DNA of 64,000 nucleotides from Nosema muscidifuracis (Eukaryota > Microsporidia > Nosematidae), in the NCBI GenBank assembly GCA_028335825.1, contig JAIOKI010000013.1, positions 372,001 to 436,000 of the forward strand, given 5' to 3'. This document shows positions 1 to 9,387 of the stretch, piece after piece. The notes under the pieces are model-generated. The model ran no database searches. It was not told the DNA's origin and was given only the letters and a program-made list of their open reading frames with translations. Numbering within the stretch: position 1 is the first letter of the stretch; each line of letters opens with the position of its first letter. Position numbers and translations under genes: made by a program.

Positions 1-199
1 AAAAAATTGAGTATATTCGTAATTTTTATTAAAGAATTAATTTTTTCATTATTGTTGTATAAAAAGATGTTTGATTGATAAAAAATTGAGTATATTTGTA
101 ATTTTTATTAAAGAATTAATTTTTTCAGTATTGTTGTATAAAAAGATGTTTGATTGATAAAAAATTGAGCATATTCGTAATTTTTATTAAAGAATTAAT
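1..199. repeat. Tandem repeat, 79-bp unit, about 2.5 copies
   Basis: Units begin at 1, 80 and 159 with six A followed by TTGAG and carry the shared block ATTAAAGAATTAATT. The first two units differ at only a few bases and the third is cut short near 199. The array runs off the left window edge, so its full copy number is unknown. It ends about 160 bases upstream of the S26e start codon. I see no coding potential. Confidence 0.9.
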
Positions 200-361
200 A
201 TTACTAGCAAATAGTATAAATTATTCTCAATAATTTGATCAAATATTTTTTTTTGTTATTAATCAACATAGAATTGTTTCGTAGATTTCCTTTAAAAAGA
301 CTTTAACGAAAAAATGCTAATCATTTTTTTCATAAAATTTTTTATTTTTTACCCCAGAAAA

Positions 362-676
362 ATGCCAGTTAAAAGAAAGAATCATGGAAAAAACAGAAAG
401 AATAGAGGATCTTGTAAACCAGTCCAATGTGATAAATGTGGTAGATTAGTACCAAAAGACAAGGCTGTTAAGAGATTTAAAATAGTACCACTTATTGAAG
501 CTGGATCTATGGATGATGTAAAAATTGCTTCCATATATGAAACTTTTGAAGTACCAAGGATGTACTATAAAAACCAATATTGTATCGCATGTGCTTGTCA
601 TGCTAGAATAGTAAGAGTAAGAAGTAGACAAGGAAGAAAGATTAGATATGATGGAGAAAAGAGAATGGTTAAATAA
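362..676 (+). CDS. RPS26: 40S ribosomal protein S26e
   Basis: Small-subunit ribosomal protein of the mRNA exit channel. The 104-residue product has the eukaryotic S26e layout: a basic N-terminus ([11 protein letters not shown]), the zinc-binding Cys pair CDKCGR near residue 20, the VPKDKA block, and the second Cys pair in [13 protein letters not shown] near residue 75, followed by the basic SRQGRK tail. An in-frame ATG exists at 314, but I chose 362: a CCCC run sits at 352-355, the protein then begins like other S26e proteins, and the 16-residue extension is hydrophobic and unlike the family. The protein is slightly shorter than animal S26 because the C-terminal extension is reduced. It runs tail-to-tail with eRF3, the stops being about 56 bases apart. 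Identification is secure from the sequence. Confidence 0.95.
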   Translation: MPVKRKNHGKNRKNRGSCKPVQCDKCGRLVPKDKAVKRFKIVPLIEAGSMDDVKIASIYETFEVPRMYYKNQYCIACACHARIVRVRSRQGRKIRYDGEKRMVK

Positions 677-732
677 ATAATTTAATTAATTTTATATAAA
701 AAGTGTACCTGTTTAAAAATAATCAGTTTTAA

Positions 733-1995
733 TTAAAAAATGTTTCTTATTACACCTACTCCAAGTGTTTTTTCTCCCAATCTAAGTGCAAATCTTTCTT
801 TATTTTCTTCTTCCTTACATAAAACTATCTCCTTCTCTGTTTCTATTTTTACTAGAACTTTACTACCTGCACGAATAAATCTCAATTTCTTATTTTCTAA
901 GCTTCGTATTTCTTTGATTTTACATTGAACACTAAGAATTCCAATATGTAACATACAAATGAAACCTGAACAAATTATAGATTCACATTCTAATACAGTA
1001 AGTCTACATGTAAACATACTACTTCCTGTATAAGTATCATTATCAACATCTACGAGTCTACTTCCTAAATTAAGATCATCATTATCACTTTTAATTTTTA
1101 ATTTAACTGTATCTCCTGGAAATCCTTCATCGATTTCTACATCATCATTGTTATAGACAGCAGAAATTTGAATTTTAATATTCTGAGGAATTGCTTTTAT
1201 TATAGCATCTTTACGAATTACTCCACCATCTATTTTTCCACATATAATATTTGATCCCATTAGCTTAAGTTTCTCTATGACAGTTATATTTAATTTATCG
1301 TTAGCACGTTTTTTTATAGGTAACTGATCTAGATGATCAAAAAAAGTTGGTCCTTTGTACCATCCACTCTTTTTAGTTCTAATATTATCACCTGTAAGTC
1401 CACTTACTGGTATAAAGAGTGTATCCTTGAATAAAAATTTGATATAAGATCCGATTTTTGTCTTAATTTCATTAAACCTTTCTTCTGACCATTTCACGCT
1501 AGGATCATCCATCTTATTTACCAAAACAATTATTCTTTGTACTGTACCACTCTTCATAAGAAGAATATGTTCACGTGTTTGACCTCCCTTTTCAAACCCA
1601 GCCTCGAATTCGTTAATACGAGCACTCACTACTAGAATTCCAATATCTGCACAATTAGCTCCACTTATCATTTCAAATACGTATTGTTTATGACCAGGAG
1701 CATCTAATATATTAATTTTACGAGATGGTAAATCAAAATTAGCCATACCAAGTTCAGTAGTCTTTCCTTTTTCTCTTTCTTCTGGGTTAGTATCCATACA
1801 CCAACTTAAATACCAACTTTCTCTACCGCATTCTTTAGCAGAATCTTTGTATTTTTCTATAGTACGTATATCAACTAAATCTTTTAGAAGAAGAATCTGA
1901 CCACATAAAGTTGATTTACCTGCATCAACATGACCTACAAATATTATATTTACTACTTGTTTAGGTGATATTTTTAAATTATTAAGTTCTTCCAT
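733..1995 (-). CDS. SUP35: Eukaryotic peptide chain release factor GTPase eRF3
   Basis: Translation-termination GTPase that partners eRF1. The 420-residue protein has a full GTPase domain: P-loop GHVDAGKST at residues 21-29, DAPGH near residue 100, NKMDD near 160 and the SGLTGDN loop near 200. Domains II and III follow. The blocks FEAGFEKGGQTREH and SVKWSEERF are typical of eRF3 rather than EF1-alpha or Hbs1. There is no N-terminal prion-like or PABP-binding extension, consistent with microsporidian shortening. On the coding strand the ATG has CCC just upstream (GGG at 1999-2001 on the plus strand), which supports this start. Hbs1 is the main alternative but fits the G-domain blocks less well. 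Confidence 0.92.
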   Translation of the reverse strand: MEELNNLKISPKQVVNIIFVGHVDAGKSTLCGQILLLKDLVDIRTIEKYKDSAKECGRESWYLSWCMDTNPEEREKGKTTELGMANFDLPSRKINILDAPGHKQYVFEMISGANCADIGILVVSARINEFEAGFEKGGQTREHILLMKSGTVQRIIVLVNKMDDPSVKWSEERFNEIKTKIGSYIKFLFKDTLFIPVSGLTGDNIRTKKSGWYKGPTFFDHLDQLPIKKRANDKLNITVIEKLKLMGSNIICGKIDGGVIRKDAIIKAIPQNIKIQISAVYNNDDVEIDEGFPGDTVKLKIKSDNDDLNLGSRLVDVDNDTYTGSSMFTCRLTVLECESIICSGFICMLHIGILSVQCKIKEIRSLENKKLRFIRAGSKVLVKIETEKEIVLCKEEENKERFALRLGEKTLGVGVIRNIF

Positions 1996-2464
1996 GGTGG
2001 GTTTAAAAATAAATTTTTTTAGTTAAAAAAAGATATCTCTTTTCTATGTTGTATATTTCTTTGATATAATTTTAAATATTACTTTGATATTTTTTTATAT
2101 TTGATATATTTATTTTAAATATTTCTTTGATATGTTTATTTTAGATACTACTTATAGATATTTTTATATTTGATATGTTGTTGTTAGATACTACTTAAAG
2201 ATTTTTTATATTTGATATATTTATTTTAGATACTACTTTGATTTTTTTATTTTAAATATTACTTTTATATGTTTATTTTTAATACTACTTATAAATCTTT
2301 TATATATAAACATAACAATTTTAATTTAAAGATAAATCCTGTCTTAGGTCAAGAAATTATATAATCTTAACCTAGTCTTATTATAAATAAAATATCTTTA
2401 ATAGAAGCTAATATTATAAATAATTTTTTTAATATCAGTTATATTTCTATGCAAATTAATTAAT
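1996..2464. other. AT-rich spacer with degenerate short repeats
   Basis: This spacer lies between eRF3 and the APC8 gene and serves as the eRF3 upstream region. From about 2040 to 2300 it holds many imperfect copies of TTTGATAT and TTTTAGATACTACTT. I found no ORF or RNA gene. Confidence 0.6.
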
Positions 2465-3802
2465 TTAAATCTTCTTCCCCATTTCATAATATTTTTTACT
2501 TTTTTCATCATCACACATTTTTCTATAATATTCCTCTAAAAATATACATATTTTTTTAACATCCTCATCTTTTTCTTTACACCCACACACATATCTCTCA
2601 TAATATTCAGCACTCTCACAATACATTTTCATAGTCTTATACGTTTCAGCAATATATAAATATCCCATAACATCTTTAAGTTTAATACTTCGTTTAAAAC
2701 ATTTTATACCTTCTTCATAGTCTCTAAGCATTACATGTACATTACCTAGACCTAACCATATAAGTGAGTCATCTTTCTTATATTCTACAGATTTCTTATA
2801 ATAAAATAAAGCTGTTTCGTAAACATTTAATATTTCATAAACTTTACCTAAAGAATACCATGCTCTGTAATCTTCTGTACAATATTTAATAGCATTAGTG
2901 TATGATAAGATAGATTTCTTATAATCTTTCATTTCTAAATACTCATGACCAATTAAAGTATAAATTAATGAACTTGATGGATTAAGTTTTATACATAAAT
3001 CATAATATTCAATAGCTTTAACATGATCTTTCTTATAACTATAAGTATTAGCTATCGAGCATAATGTTTCTGACCGGTATTTATTTATTTCTAATAACTT
3101 GTACGATAAATCATACAAAAAAATATCTTTCTTTAAATACAATATATTAGAATATAAATCCATATATTCCACACTAAATATTTTCTTATTAAGTATTTTC
3201 TTAAACACTTCTTGTGATTTATTATATTCCCTTCTAAAATATAAAACAGCACCTTCTAAATTTAAATATTCAGATTTTAATTTAAAAGATCGTTTATAGA
3301 TCTGTTTTTTTACATACAACGTCATATAAAAATAATCTGAAAGTGGACCTGATATTTCCAATACATTATCTGAAGTAGTGAGGTCAATTATAGCAAGATA
3401 AGCTTCCCAAAATAGATCATTTAATTTAGTAACTTCATACAAAATATTAATATCTTTATTAACTAGACCTACTAAATACATTAAAAAAGGGTCCATCTCT
3501 TCTTCTTTTAAAAGGTTTATATATTCAATTTTTTGATCTTTTTTTAACATAAATAAAGAATAATTCCGCATAAATATTGTACGTTGATTACAACAAGTAC
3601 AGAATATCATTTTATTAATATGAAGTTTACTAATTTCACATAATAAATGATTGTAAGATAAAGAATATTCTTTTAAGTTGATGTATGTTGTATAGAGTAT
3701 GTCAGAAGGTTTGTATATAAGAGATGTTGAAGAAAGTTTTGTACGAATTTTTGTCAAAAAATCTATTGTCTTGTACAGACCTCTAATAAAAAAATCATCC
3801 AT
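2465..3802 (-). CDS. CDC23: Anaphase-promoting complex TPR subunit Cdc23/APC8-like
   Basis: Scaffold subunit of the APC/C ubiquitin ligase that drives mitotic exit. The 445-residue product ends in a run of tetratricopeptide repeats. The central block has the Cdc23 signature: RSETLCSIANTYS, then KAIEYYDLCIKLNPSS, LIGHEYLEMKDYKKSI and DYRAWYSLGKVYEIL, matching the APC8 consensus (ETC.IANYYS, MGHEY.E.KN, DYRAWYGLGQ.YE) better than Cdc16 or Cdc27. The reading frame extends to 3826 through a TTG codon, but the first ATG is at 3802, with CCC at 3812-3814 on the coding strand, so I start there. The N-terminal half is weakly conserved. It is shorter than yeast Cdc23, as expected for a microsporidian. 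Confidence 0.85.
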   Translation of the reverse strand: MDDFFIRGLYKTIDFLTKIRTKLSSTSLIYKPSDILYTTYINLKEYSLSYNHLLCEISKLHINKMIFCTCCNQRTIFMRNYSLFMLKKDQKIEYINLLKEEEMDPFLMYLVGLVNKDINILYEVTKLNDLFWEAYLAIIDLTTSDNVLEISGPLSDYFYMTLYVKKQIYKRSFKLKSEYLNLEGAVLYFRREYNKSQEVFKKILNKKIFSVEYMDLYSNILYLKKDIFLYDLSYKLLEINKYRSETLCSIANTYSYKKDHVKAIEYYDLCIKLNPSSSLIYTLIGHEYLEMKDYKKSILSYTNAIKYCTEDYRAWYSLGKVYEILNVYETALFYYKKSVEYKKDDSLIWLGLGNVHVMLRDYEEGIKCFKRSIKLKDVMGYLYIAETYKTMKMYCESAEYYERYVCGCKEKDEDVKKICIFLEEYYRKMCDDEKSKKYYEMGKKI

Positions 3803-4175
3803 AAAAAATATGGGCAAAAAAATCAAAAGATGTTAAGTTTATGGATTATATAAATTTCAACTATTTTATTATATAAATTATATATGATAATTATATAATG
3901 ATATTTAAAATATATAAGATAATTATAAAAGATAATAATTATTTTATTAAGTAATTATAAAAGATAATAACTATTTTATTAGGTGATTATAAAATATATA
4001 TAAGATAATTATATAAATTATATAATATATAATAGATATAATGAAATATATATAAGATAAGTATATAAATCATATAATGAAATATAATAATTATATAATA
4101 TATAAAAGATAATTGTAAAAATGATATGATGATAGATTTTTTTATTTACCTTTAAGAAATTATTAATAATTGAAC
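3803..4175. other. AT-rich spacer with ATATAAGATAATTATA-type repeats
   Basis: Low-complexity upstream region of the APC8 gene. Imperfect copies of TATAAGATAATTATAAA recur from 3850 to 4120. No coding signal was seen. Confidence 0.6.
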
Positions 4176-4352
4176 TTAGTCCTTAGGATATGCAGATATC
4201 CAAGCCATAGTCAAAAATTCATCTTTTTCTAGTTCATCAAGTTGTATTTTAAGATTATTGTTAGTTTTACATACAATATTTATTTCTTTTTCCAAGTTTT
4301 CTATTATTTTGTCAAATTCTGTGCATATTTTTTCATGTTTCTCTAAATTCAT
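4176..4352 (-). CDS. Small 58-residue coiled-coil protein, unknown
   Basis: I found this ORF by reading the minus strand. A CCCC run (GGGG at 4353-4356 on the plus strand) directly abuts the ATG at 4352, matching the start context of the neighbouring housekeeping genes. The 58-residue product is charged and heptad-like (EFDKIIENLEKEINIVCK, then LKIQLDELEKDEF) and ends in TMAWISAYPKD. This suggests one long helix or a short coiled coil with an aromatic tail. Small kinetochore or DASH-complex subunits, or another small scaffold protein, are possible from size and helicity, but I see no diagnostic motif and do not assign one. It lies between the APC8 and VTC genes on the same strand. Confidence 0.65.
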   Translation of the reverse strand: MNLEKHEKICTEFDKIIENLEKEINIVCKTNNNLKIQLDELEKDEFLTMAWISAYPKD

Positions 4353-4618
4353 GGGGATGTAATTTAAACAAATAAATTAAATTGAAAGGATAACATATTA
4401 TAAGATGATAATCTTTTATAAAGTATTGTAAGACAATAATAGTATACTAAGAAAATAATAATATAATCTTTTATAAAGATAATAATAATATATTAATACA
4501 ATTATCTTCTATAAAGTATTGTAAGATAATAATAGTATACTAAGAAAATAATAGCATATAAAAGTATACTAATAATATAATAATATAACATATAACAATA
4601 TATAAAGAAATTAATTTA

Positions 4619-6340
4619 TTATATTATCCTCTTTAAAGGAAATTTAAATATGATAGCTAAGAACATAGCAAATAAAAATACGCAAACTAACACAGGAGGT
4701 CCATAAATATCATCATAAGGTCCAGGATCTCTTCTTCTAATCATACCTGCACGCCAAAGATATAAATATAAGGCATAGAAACTAAATACAATACTAACTA
4801 TTATAAGTACAATTCCACCAAGTAAAGATTTATCTTTATCTATTCCTAACATAGCTGTACCTATTCCACCTAAAAATATTGCAAATTGTACCCAAGATAG
4901 AAAAGTTCTTTCATTTGCAAAGAAGACTTTTGGTTCTACACGTACTGGTATAGAAATTCTTTTATTTTGTATATCAACAGGACTTAATTTCTCTGAATCA
5001 ATTTCTTCTTCTGGTAATATATCTATAAGTACTTGATTATTGAATTCTTTATATTCTGTTTCATTCTCATAAGGATCTTTTAATATTTTTGTAGTCATCT
5101 GTGGTAACCAATAAGGAATATCTTTAATATCAGGGTAAAGTACAGACATTCCATGTAAATATTTACTAAATTTATGTACATGTTCTACTAATGTACCTTT
5201 TATTAATTCTAATATCCAATCAGGTTTATCTTCTTCTAAGCATTGTGTCTTAACTTCTAATATAGCATATGGAAATTTAACTATTTCATCAATATTTGTA
5301 TCAAGTCTTCTCCAATAATCTGTATTTTCTTTTATCATACATAAATCTGTATCTAAACTTATTCTTACTGATGAATCATTTGGTAATTGAAATGCTACTC
5401 TTTTATAACATGTTCTTACCATTGGTCTTAATTTTTTTAATACAATAGTAGTTTGTATTTCATCATATAATAATTTAAGATCATCAGATTCTTCATTTAA
5501 TTTAATAACGTCATTCCATACATCTTTACCAGAACAAAAATCCATAACTTTATTTTCATATAATTTAAATCTTAATTTTTTAGAACATTCTCCTGTCCAA
5601 CCATCTTCATGTCTTTTTCTTTCTATAAATACTATATCAGATATTTCTTTACCATACCATCTTATTCTTATAGCTTCAGAATGTTGTAATTTTTTAAGTC
5701 TATCATTATATAAACAATAATCTATACTATCAAAATATACACTACTTATATTAGTATCATGAGTATTATAATCCCATTCTTCTATATCTTTATTAAATAC
5801 ATAAATAGGAAGATGTTGTAATACAAAGAATTTAAGAGTATTAACATTATTTTTATGTACCCAATATTTATCAGTTTTCCTTATAAAACAATTATTAGAT
5901 TCTTTAGATTTCTTCTTATTTTTATTAGATAACATAATTTGACTAGATTTATAAATAAGATCATTCAATTTTTCAATTTCCTCTTCTTTTTCTCTAATAA
6001 TTTTTCTATATTCTTTATAAAGATTTTCATTATTTTTTCTATCCCTTCTTTTAATAACTCTTCTAAATCCAGCTATATTAATTCTAATAAATTCTGTAAA
6101 TATTCTTAATTCCTTATTAATTTCATTAAGTTTCTTTACTGATATTTTTTTATCAAGACGTCTGCTTAATTCTTCACTCTTAATATTAACAAATTCAAAT
6201 ACTTTATTAAAATTATTATTAATAAGTATTTTATAAGACTGTATATCCATATCCAAACTTTTTCTTAATAAAGAGTAATCCAAGTAATAATGTTTATAAG
6301 GTATATGCATATTCCTTTTTAAATATTTTTGGTATTTCAT
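4619..6340 (-). CDS. VTC4: VTC complex polyphosphate polymerase (Vtc4-like, SPX-VTC-DUF202)
   Basis: Catalytic subunit type of the vacuolar transporter chaperone complex, which makes polyphosphate from ATP and threads it across a membrane. The 573-residue protein has the three family parts in order: an N-terminal SPX domain (MKYQKYLKRN, about residues 1-130), a tunnel-fold polymerase domain (about 165-415), and a C-terminal DUF202 segment with three membrane helices (about 463-573, beginning VRVEPKVFFANERTFLSW). Polymerase-tunnel basic residues appear kept: IRIRWYG, FIERKRHEDGWTGE, LRPMVRTCYKR, an ILEVKTQ glutamate and KFSKYLHG. This favours the active Vtc4 type over the degenerate Vtc2/3 type. 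No CCC run lies at this start, but the SPX alignment supports the first ATG. It is shorter than yeast Vtc4. Confidence 0.9.
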   Translation of the reverse strand: MKYQKYLKRNMHIPYKHYYLDYSLLRKSLDMDIQSYKILINNNFNKVFEFVNIKSEELSRRLDKKISVKKLNEINKELRIFTEFIRINIAGFRRVIKRRDRKNNENLYKEYRKIIREKEEEIEKLNDLIYKSSQIMLSNKNKKKSKESNNCFIRKTDKYWVHKNNVNTLKFFVLQHLPIYVFNKDIEEWDYNTHDTNISSVYFDSIDYCLYNDRLKKLQHSEAIRIRWYGKEISDIVFIERKRHEDGWTGECSKKLRFKLYENKVMDFCSGKDVWNDVIKLNEESDDLKLLYDEIQTTIVLKKLRPMVRTCYKRVAFQLPNDSSVRISLDTDLCMIKENTDYWRRLDTNIDEIVKFPYAILEVKTQCLEEDKPDWILELIKGTLVEHVHKFSKYLHGMSVLYPDIKDIPYWLPQMTTKILKDPYENETEYKEFNNQVLIDILPEEEIDSEKLSPVDIQNKRISIPVRVEPKVFFANERTFLSWVQFAIFLGGIGTAMLGIDKDKSLLGGIVLIIVSIVFSFYALYLYLWRAGMIRRRDPGPYDDIYGPPVLVCVFLFAMFLAIIFKFPLKRII

Positions 6341-6933
6341 GTTTTAATTAAATTTTTAGTTATTTATAATTCATGCTGATACTTTGTTTTATAAAAAATG
6401 ATTTTAATAAAAAAATAATATTTTAATAAAAAATATTAATTTTTTTTAATTTATACATTTTATGTATAAATTAATTAATGTATGAAACTTTAAAATAATT
6501 GATTTAATTTAATCTTGTAATATAATGGATTGATTTAATCTTGTAATATAATGGATTGATTTAATACGACCTTGATAGAATGTTTTAGATGTTAATTTTG
6601 AGAGTTAAGGTTTAAGTAAAGTATATTTTATGTATTAAATTACTAAAATTATGACGTATAGTATTTTTATAATAGAATTTTCTTATATTTATATTTTTAT
6701 AATAAGATTTTTATAATAATATTTTTAATTTATGTATAGAAAATATGATATTTTTATTTATGTATATGAAATATGATATTTTTATTTATGTATATAAAAT
6801 ATTACATTATAATTTATGTATATAAAATATCACACTATATTTTCTTATATTTATGTATATAAAATATAATATCTTTAAAATATGATATTTTTAATTATAT
6901 AATATCTTTAAATAAGATTTTTTTTATCCCTTT
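6341..6933. other. Divergent spacer between VTC and PSF2, AT repeats
   Basis: Shared upstream region of two divergent genes. A short direct repeat, GATTTAATCTTGTAATATAATG, occurs twice near 6500-6560. From 6710 to 6900 there are several imperfect copies of TTATGTATATAAAATATGATATT. No ORF was seen. Confidence 0.6.
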
Positions 6934-7449
6934 ATGCTAACCCCTCAAGAATTAAAATTTATTTCATACGAAGAACTTATAGAAGTAGAACCATCTACTA
7001 CCATAAATTCTCTATCTTTTATTCATAAACATTACCAAGACATAACTCCACTCTCAATATGTAAACTTCCTCTTTATATAGCATTAGAACTTAAGAAATC
7101 TAATCTTGTACAAATTCGTCTTCCTCAATGTTATACACTTTCTGTCCTTAGTAAGATACATGAAAATGAGATAAATAATGAGAAAGAATATTTAGAAATT
7201 AATCCTAATATGTTTAGTACAGGTAAAATTATAATTAATAATTCTTATAATACTGATAAGAAAGAAGAACTTATTGGGTTAATAGATAAAATTAAAGAAG
7301 TACGTAATAAGAAATCTTTAGTTGGATTAAGTAAGATGGAAGGAAGAGCTCTTAATTTAAATAATTTGACTATGAGTGAATGGTATGAAATTAAAGAAAT
7401 ATTAATAAGACCTATGGAAGAGAGAAGGAAGATTTTTAAGAGTCAGTAA
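6934..7449 (+). CDS. PSF2: GINS complex subunit Psf2
   Basis: Subunit of the GINS tetramer that joins Mcm2-7 and Cdc45 in the replicative helicase. The 171-residue product follows the Psf2 plan: an N-terminal B-domain beginning LTPQELKFISYEELIEVEP, then PLYIALELKKSNLVQIRLP (family: PLWLAL.LK+..+C.I.PP), and a helical A-domain ending LNNLTMSEWYEIKEIL, which matches the conserved L.NLS..E.NEIR block. CCC lies at 6928-6930, four bases before the ATG, supporting the start. Length is typical for the family. It is followed on the same strand by a Cdt1-like candidate, another possible replication protein, but the 437-base gap does not suggest a shared transcript. Confidence 0.9.
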   Translation: MLTPQELKFISYEELIEVEPSTTINSLSFIHKHYQDITPLSICKLPLYIALELKKSNLVQIRLPQCYTLSVLSKIHENEINNEKEYLEINPNMFSTGKIIINNSYNTDKKEELIGLIDKIKEVRNKKSLVGLSKMEGRALNLNNLTMSEWYEIKEILIRPMEERRKIFKSQ

Positions 7450-7886
7450 ATATTTTGATGGTGATTTTAATATGTTTATTTTTTGATGAAGTTTTGATAT
7501 GTTTCTATTGTTATTAATTTATATTTTGATGGGGTTTATTTTTTGATGGGTTTCTATTGTTATTAATTTTTATTAATATGTTTATTTTTTGATGGGCTTA
7601 TATCAATATTAATATTTTTTTTAATTTATAAGATCATAGACTTATATTAATACATTGAATATTTATAAGACTATCTCCTTTTATAATAATTAAAGAATTT
7701 ACTTCTAATAAATATTAAGTCTCAAACTTATTATAAATCTTTTAAATATATTTTATATTATAATAAAATCTACCATCTATTTTTCTAAAATCTTTTAATC
7801 ATTACTGGTCTACCAGTAGTAAACAAATATTTTAACAGACTTTTATGCTTAAATAAATATTTTTTATATTTTATGTATCCATAAAT
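7450..7886. other. AT-rich spacer with T/G direct repeats and a small hairpin
   Basis: From 7450 to 7610 several copies of TTTTTGATGGGTTTCTATTG and TATTAATTT occur. At 7803-7818 there is a perfect 6-bp stem TACTGG/CCAGTA around a TCTA loop, about 70 bases upstream of the next gene. I see no ORF and no recognised RNA family. Confidence 0.55.
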
Positions 7887-9251
7887 ATGAATGAGAATAT
7901 TTATAAATTTATTAAGAAAAAGAAAATTAAGAAGAGTATTGATAAATGTGATATGAGTACAGAAATTATAGTTAAGGAGATTGATGTTAAGAAATTTAAA
8001 ATAGATTTTATTAATATGATTAAGGAGGAGGATGTCATTAAGGAGAAAGATATTGTCAGGGAGGATGTCATTAAGGAAGATATTGTTAAGGAGGATATTA
8101 TTAAGGAGGATATTATTAAGGAGGATATTATTAAGGAGGATATTAAGAAGGATATAATCAATAATATTGTTAAAAAAGATATTGTTAAGGAGAAAGATAT
8201 TATTAAGGATATTAAGGAGGATATGGTCAATAATATTATTAAGGAAGATATTGTTAAGAAGGATATGATTAATAATAAAATTGATAATATTGTTAATAAT
8301 AATATTGATAATATGATTAATAATAATATTGATAATATTGTTAATAATAAAATAAATAAAATTGATAATATTAATAAAATTGATGATATTGCTAATGAAA
8401 ATTCTTTAAGTCTTCGTGATAGAGTTCTTAACTTTAAGAATATTAATAAATCAGAAATAAGATTTACTTCACTAGATAAACATCTTAACCTCCCTAAAAA
8501 ATATTTAAATCTAACTAGAATATTTAGAGTAATTCTTACCATACAAAAATATAATATTAATAGAGGATTATCAAATATATTTAGTAAATGTAAGAAATGT
8601 ATAGAAGATGTATTAAAATTTAGAGTTAGTGTAGATGATATAGAAAAGATAAGGAATATAATTAAAGAAGATATTATTATTAAAGAAGTTGAAGTAGATG
8701 ATATAAAAACATTTACTTATCTATTGAATTGTACAGTAGAAGATTTTGATAAGAAAGTATGGGAATATTATCAGAATAATAAAGAAAATAATATAAAAGA
8801 AGGATCTATTAAAGAAAATATAATTGAAGAAAATAATATTAAAGAAGAATCTATTAAAGAAAATTCAATCAAAGAAGGATCTATTATAGAAAATATAATT
8901 GAAGAAAATAATATTAAAGAAGACTCAATTAAAGAAAATATAAAAAAATCATGTACAGTTAAAGAAAATATAAAAAAATATTCAAATATCCTTGACAGAA
9001 TAAAAGAAAAAGAGAGATTAAGAAAAGAAGAATTTATTAAGAAATCTAAAGAAGAAGATAATTCAATCTTTCTTAAGAAAATTGATATGTATTTTAAAAA
9101 AGAAAATAAGACTTGTATAAAAATAAATGAGATTATAAAAGTTTTTAATCTTTATGATGGAGAGAGATATTTAAGAAAATTATCAGTTAAGGAGAAATTA
9201 TTTGATATAATAGAAATATCAGGGGAAGAATATTTAATAATTAAGAAATGA
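7887..9251 (+). CDS. Putative Cdt1-like replication licensing factor with KEDII repeats
   Basis: The 454-residue protein has three parts. Residues 1-170 are low complexity: repeats of K-E-D-I-I/V encoded by a 15-bp DNA repeat, then Asn/Ile-rich runs. About residues 195-290 form a helical segment beginning LNLPKKYLNLTRIFRVI and continuing through a Val/Glu helix to FRVSVDDIEKIRNI. This resembles the winged-helix core of Cdt1 (LP.KY..L...F......f......Ve....R.....L..I). The C-terminal 75 residues (KIDMYFKKENKTCIKINEII to the end) could be a second winged helix, as in Cdt1. Cdt1 loads Mcm2-7 at origins. The match is by pattern only and the family is weakly conserved, so the function is inferred. 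It is convergent with DPH1. Only CC, not CCC, lies just upstream of the ATG. Confidence 0.5.
   Translation: MNENIYKFIKKKKIKKSIDKCDMSTEIIVKEIDVKKFKIDFINMIKEEDVIKEKDIVREDVIKEDIVKEDIIKEDIIKEDIIKEDIKKDIINNIVKKDIVKEKDIIKDIKEDMVNNIIKEDIVKKDMINNKIDNIVNNNIDNMINNNIDNIVNNKINKIDNINKIDDIANENSLSLRDRVLNFKNINKSEIRFTSLDKHLNLPKKYLNLTRIFRVILTIQKYNINRGLSNIFSKCKKCIEDVLKFRVSVDDIEKIRNIIKEDIIIKEVEVDDIKTFTYLLNCTVEDFDKKVWEYYQNNKENNIKEGSIKENIIEENNIKEESIKENSIKEGSIIENIIEENNIKEDSIKENIKKSCTVKENIKKYSNILDRIKEKERLRKEEFIKKSKEEDNSIFLKKIDMYFKKENKTCIKINEIIKVFNLYDGERYLRKLSVKEKLFDIIEISGEEYLIIKK
8094..8160 (+). repeat. 15-bp coding minisatellite (KEDII)
   Basis: Near-perfect head-to-tail copies of AAGGAGGATATTATT, encoding Lys-Glu-Asp-Ile-Ile, lie inside the Cdt1-like gene. 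More degenerate copies extend from about 8010 to 8275, and an Asn/Ile-rich array follows to 8380. Because the unit is a multiple of three, length change keeps the frame. Confidence 0.85.
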
Positions 9252-9387
9252 ATTATGTAGAGTAGATAATTTAATGTAAAATTAATAAAAATAATTTAAT
9301 ATAATAAAGTATAAAATAACTTAATAAATTTAATATAAATCTAATATAAAATAATAATAATAACAAAGTATAAATCCAATTTAAAAT

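Noticed and set aside
7901-8542. 213-codon minus-strand open frame
   Set aside because: Antisense of the KEDII and Asn/Ile repeats in the Cdt1-like gene, with Ser/Ile/Leu runs only.
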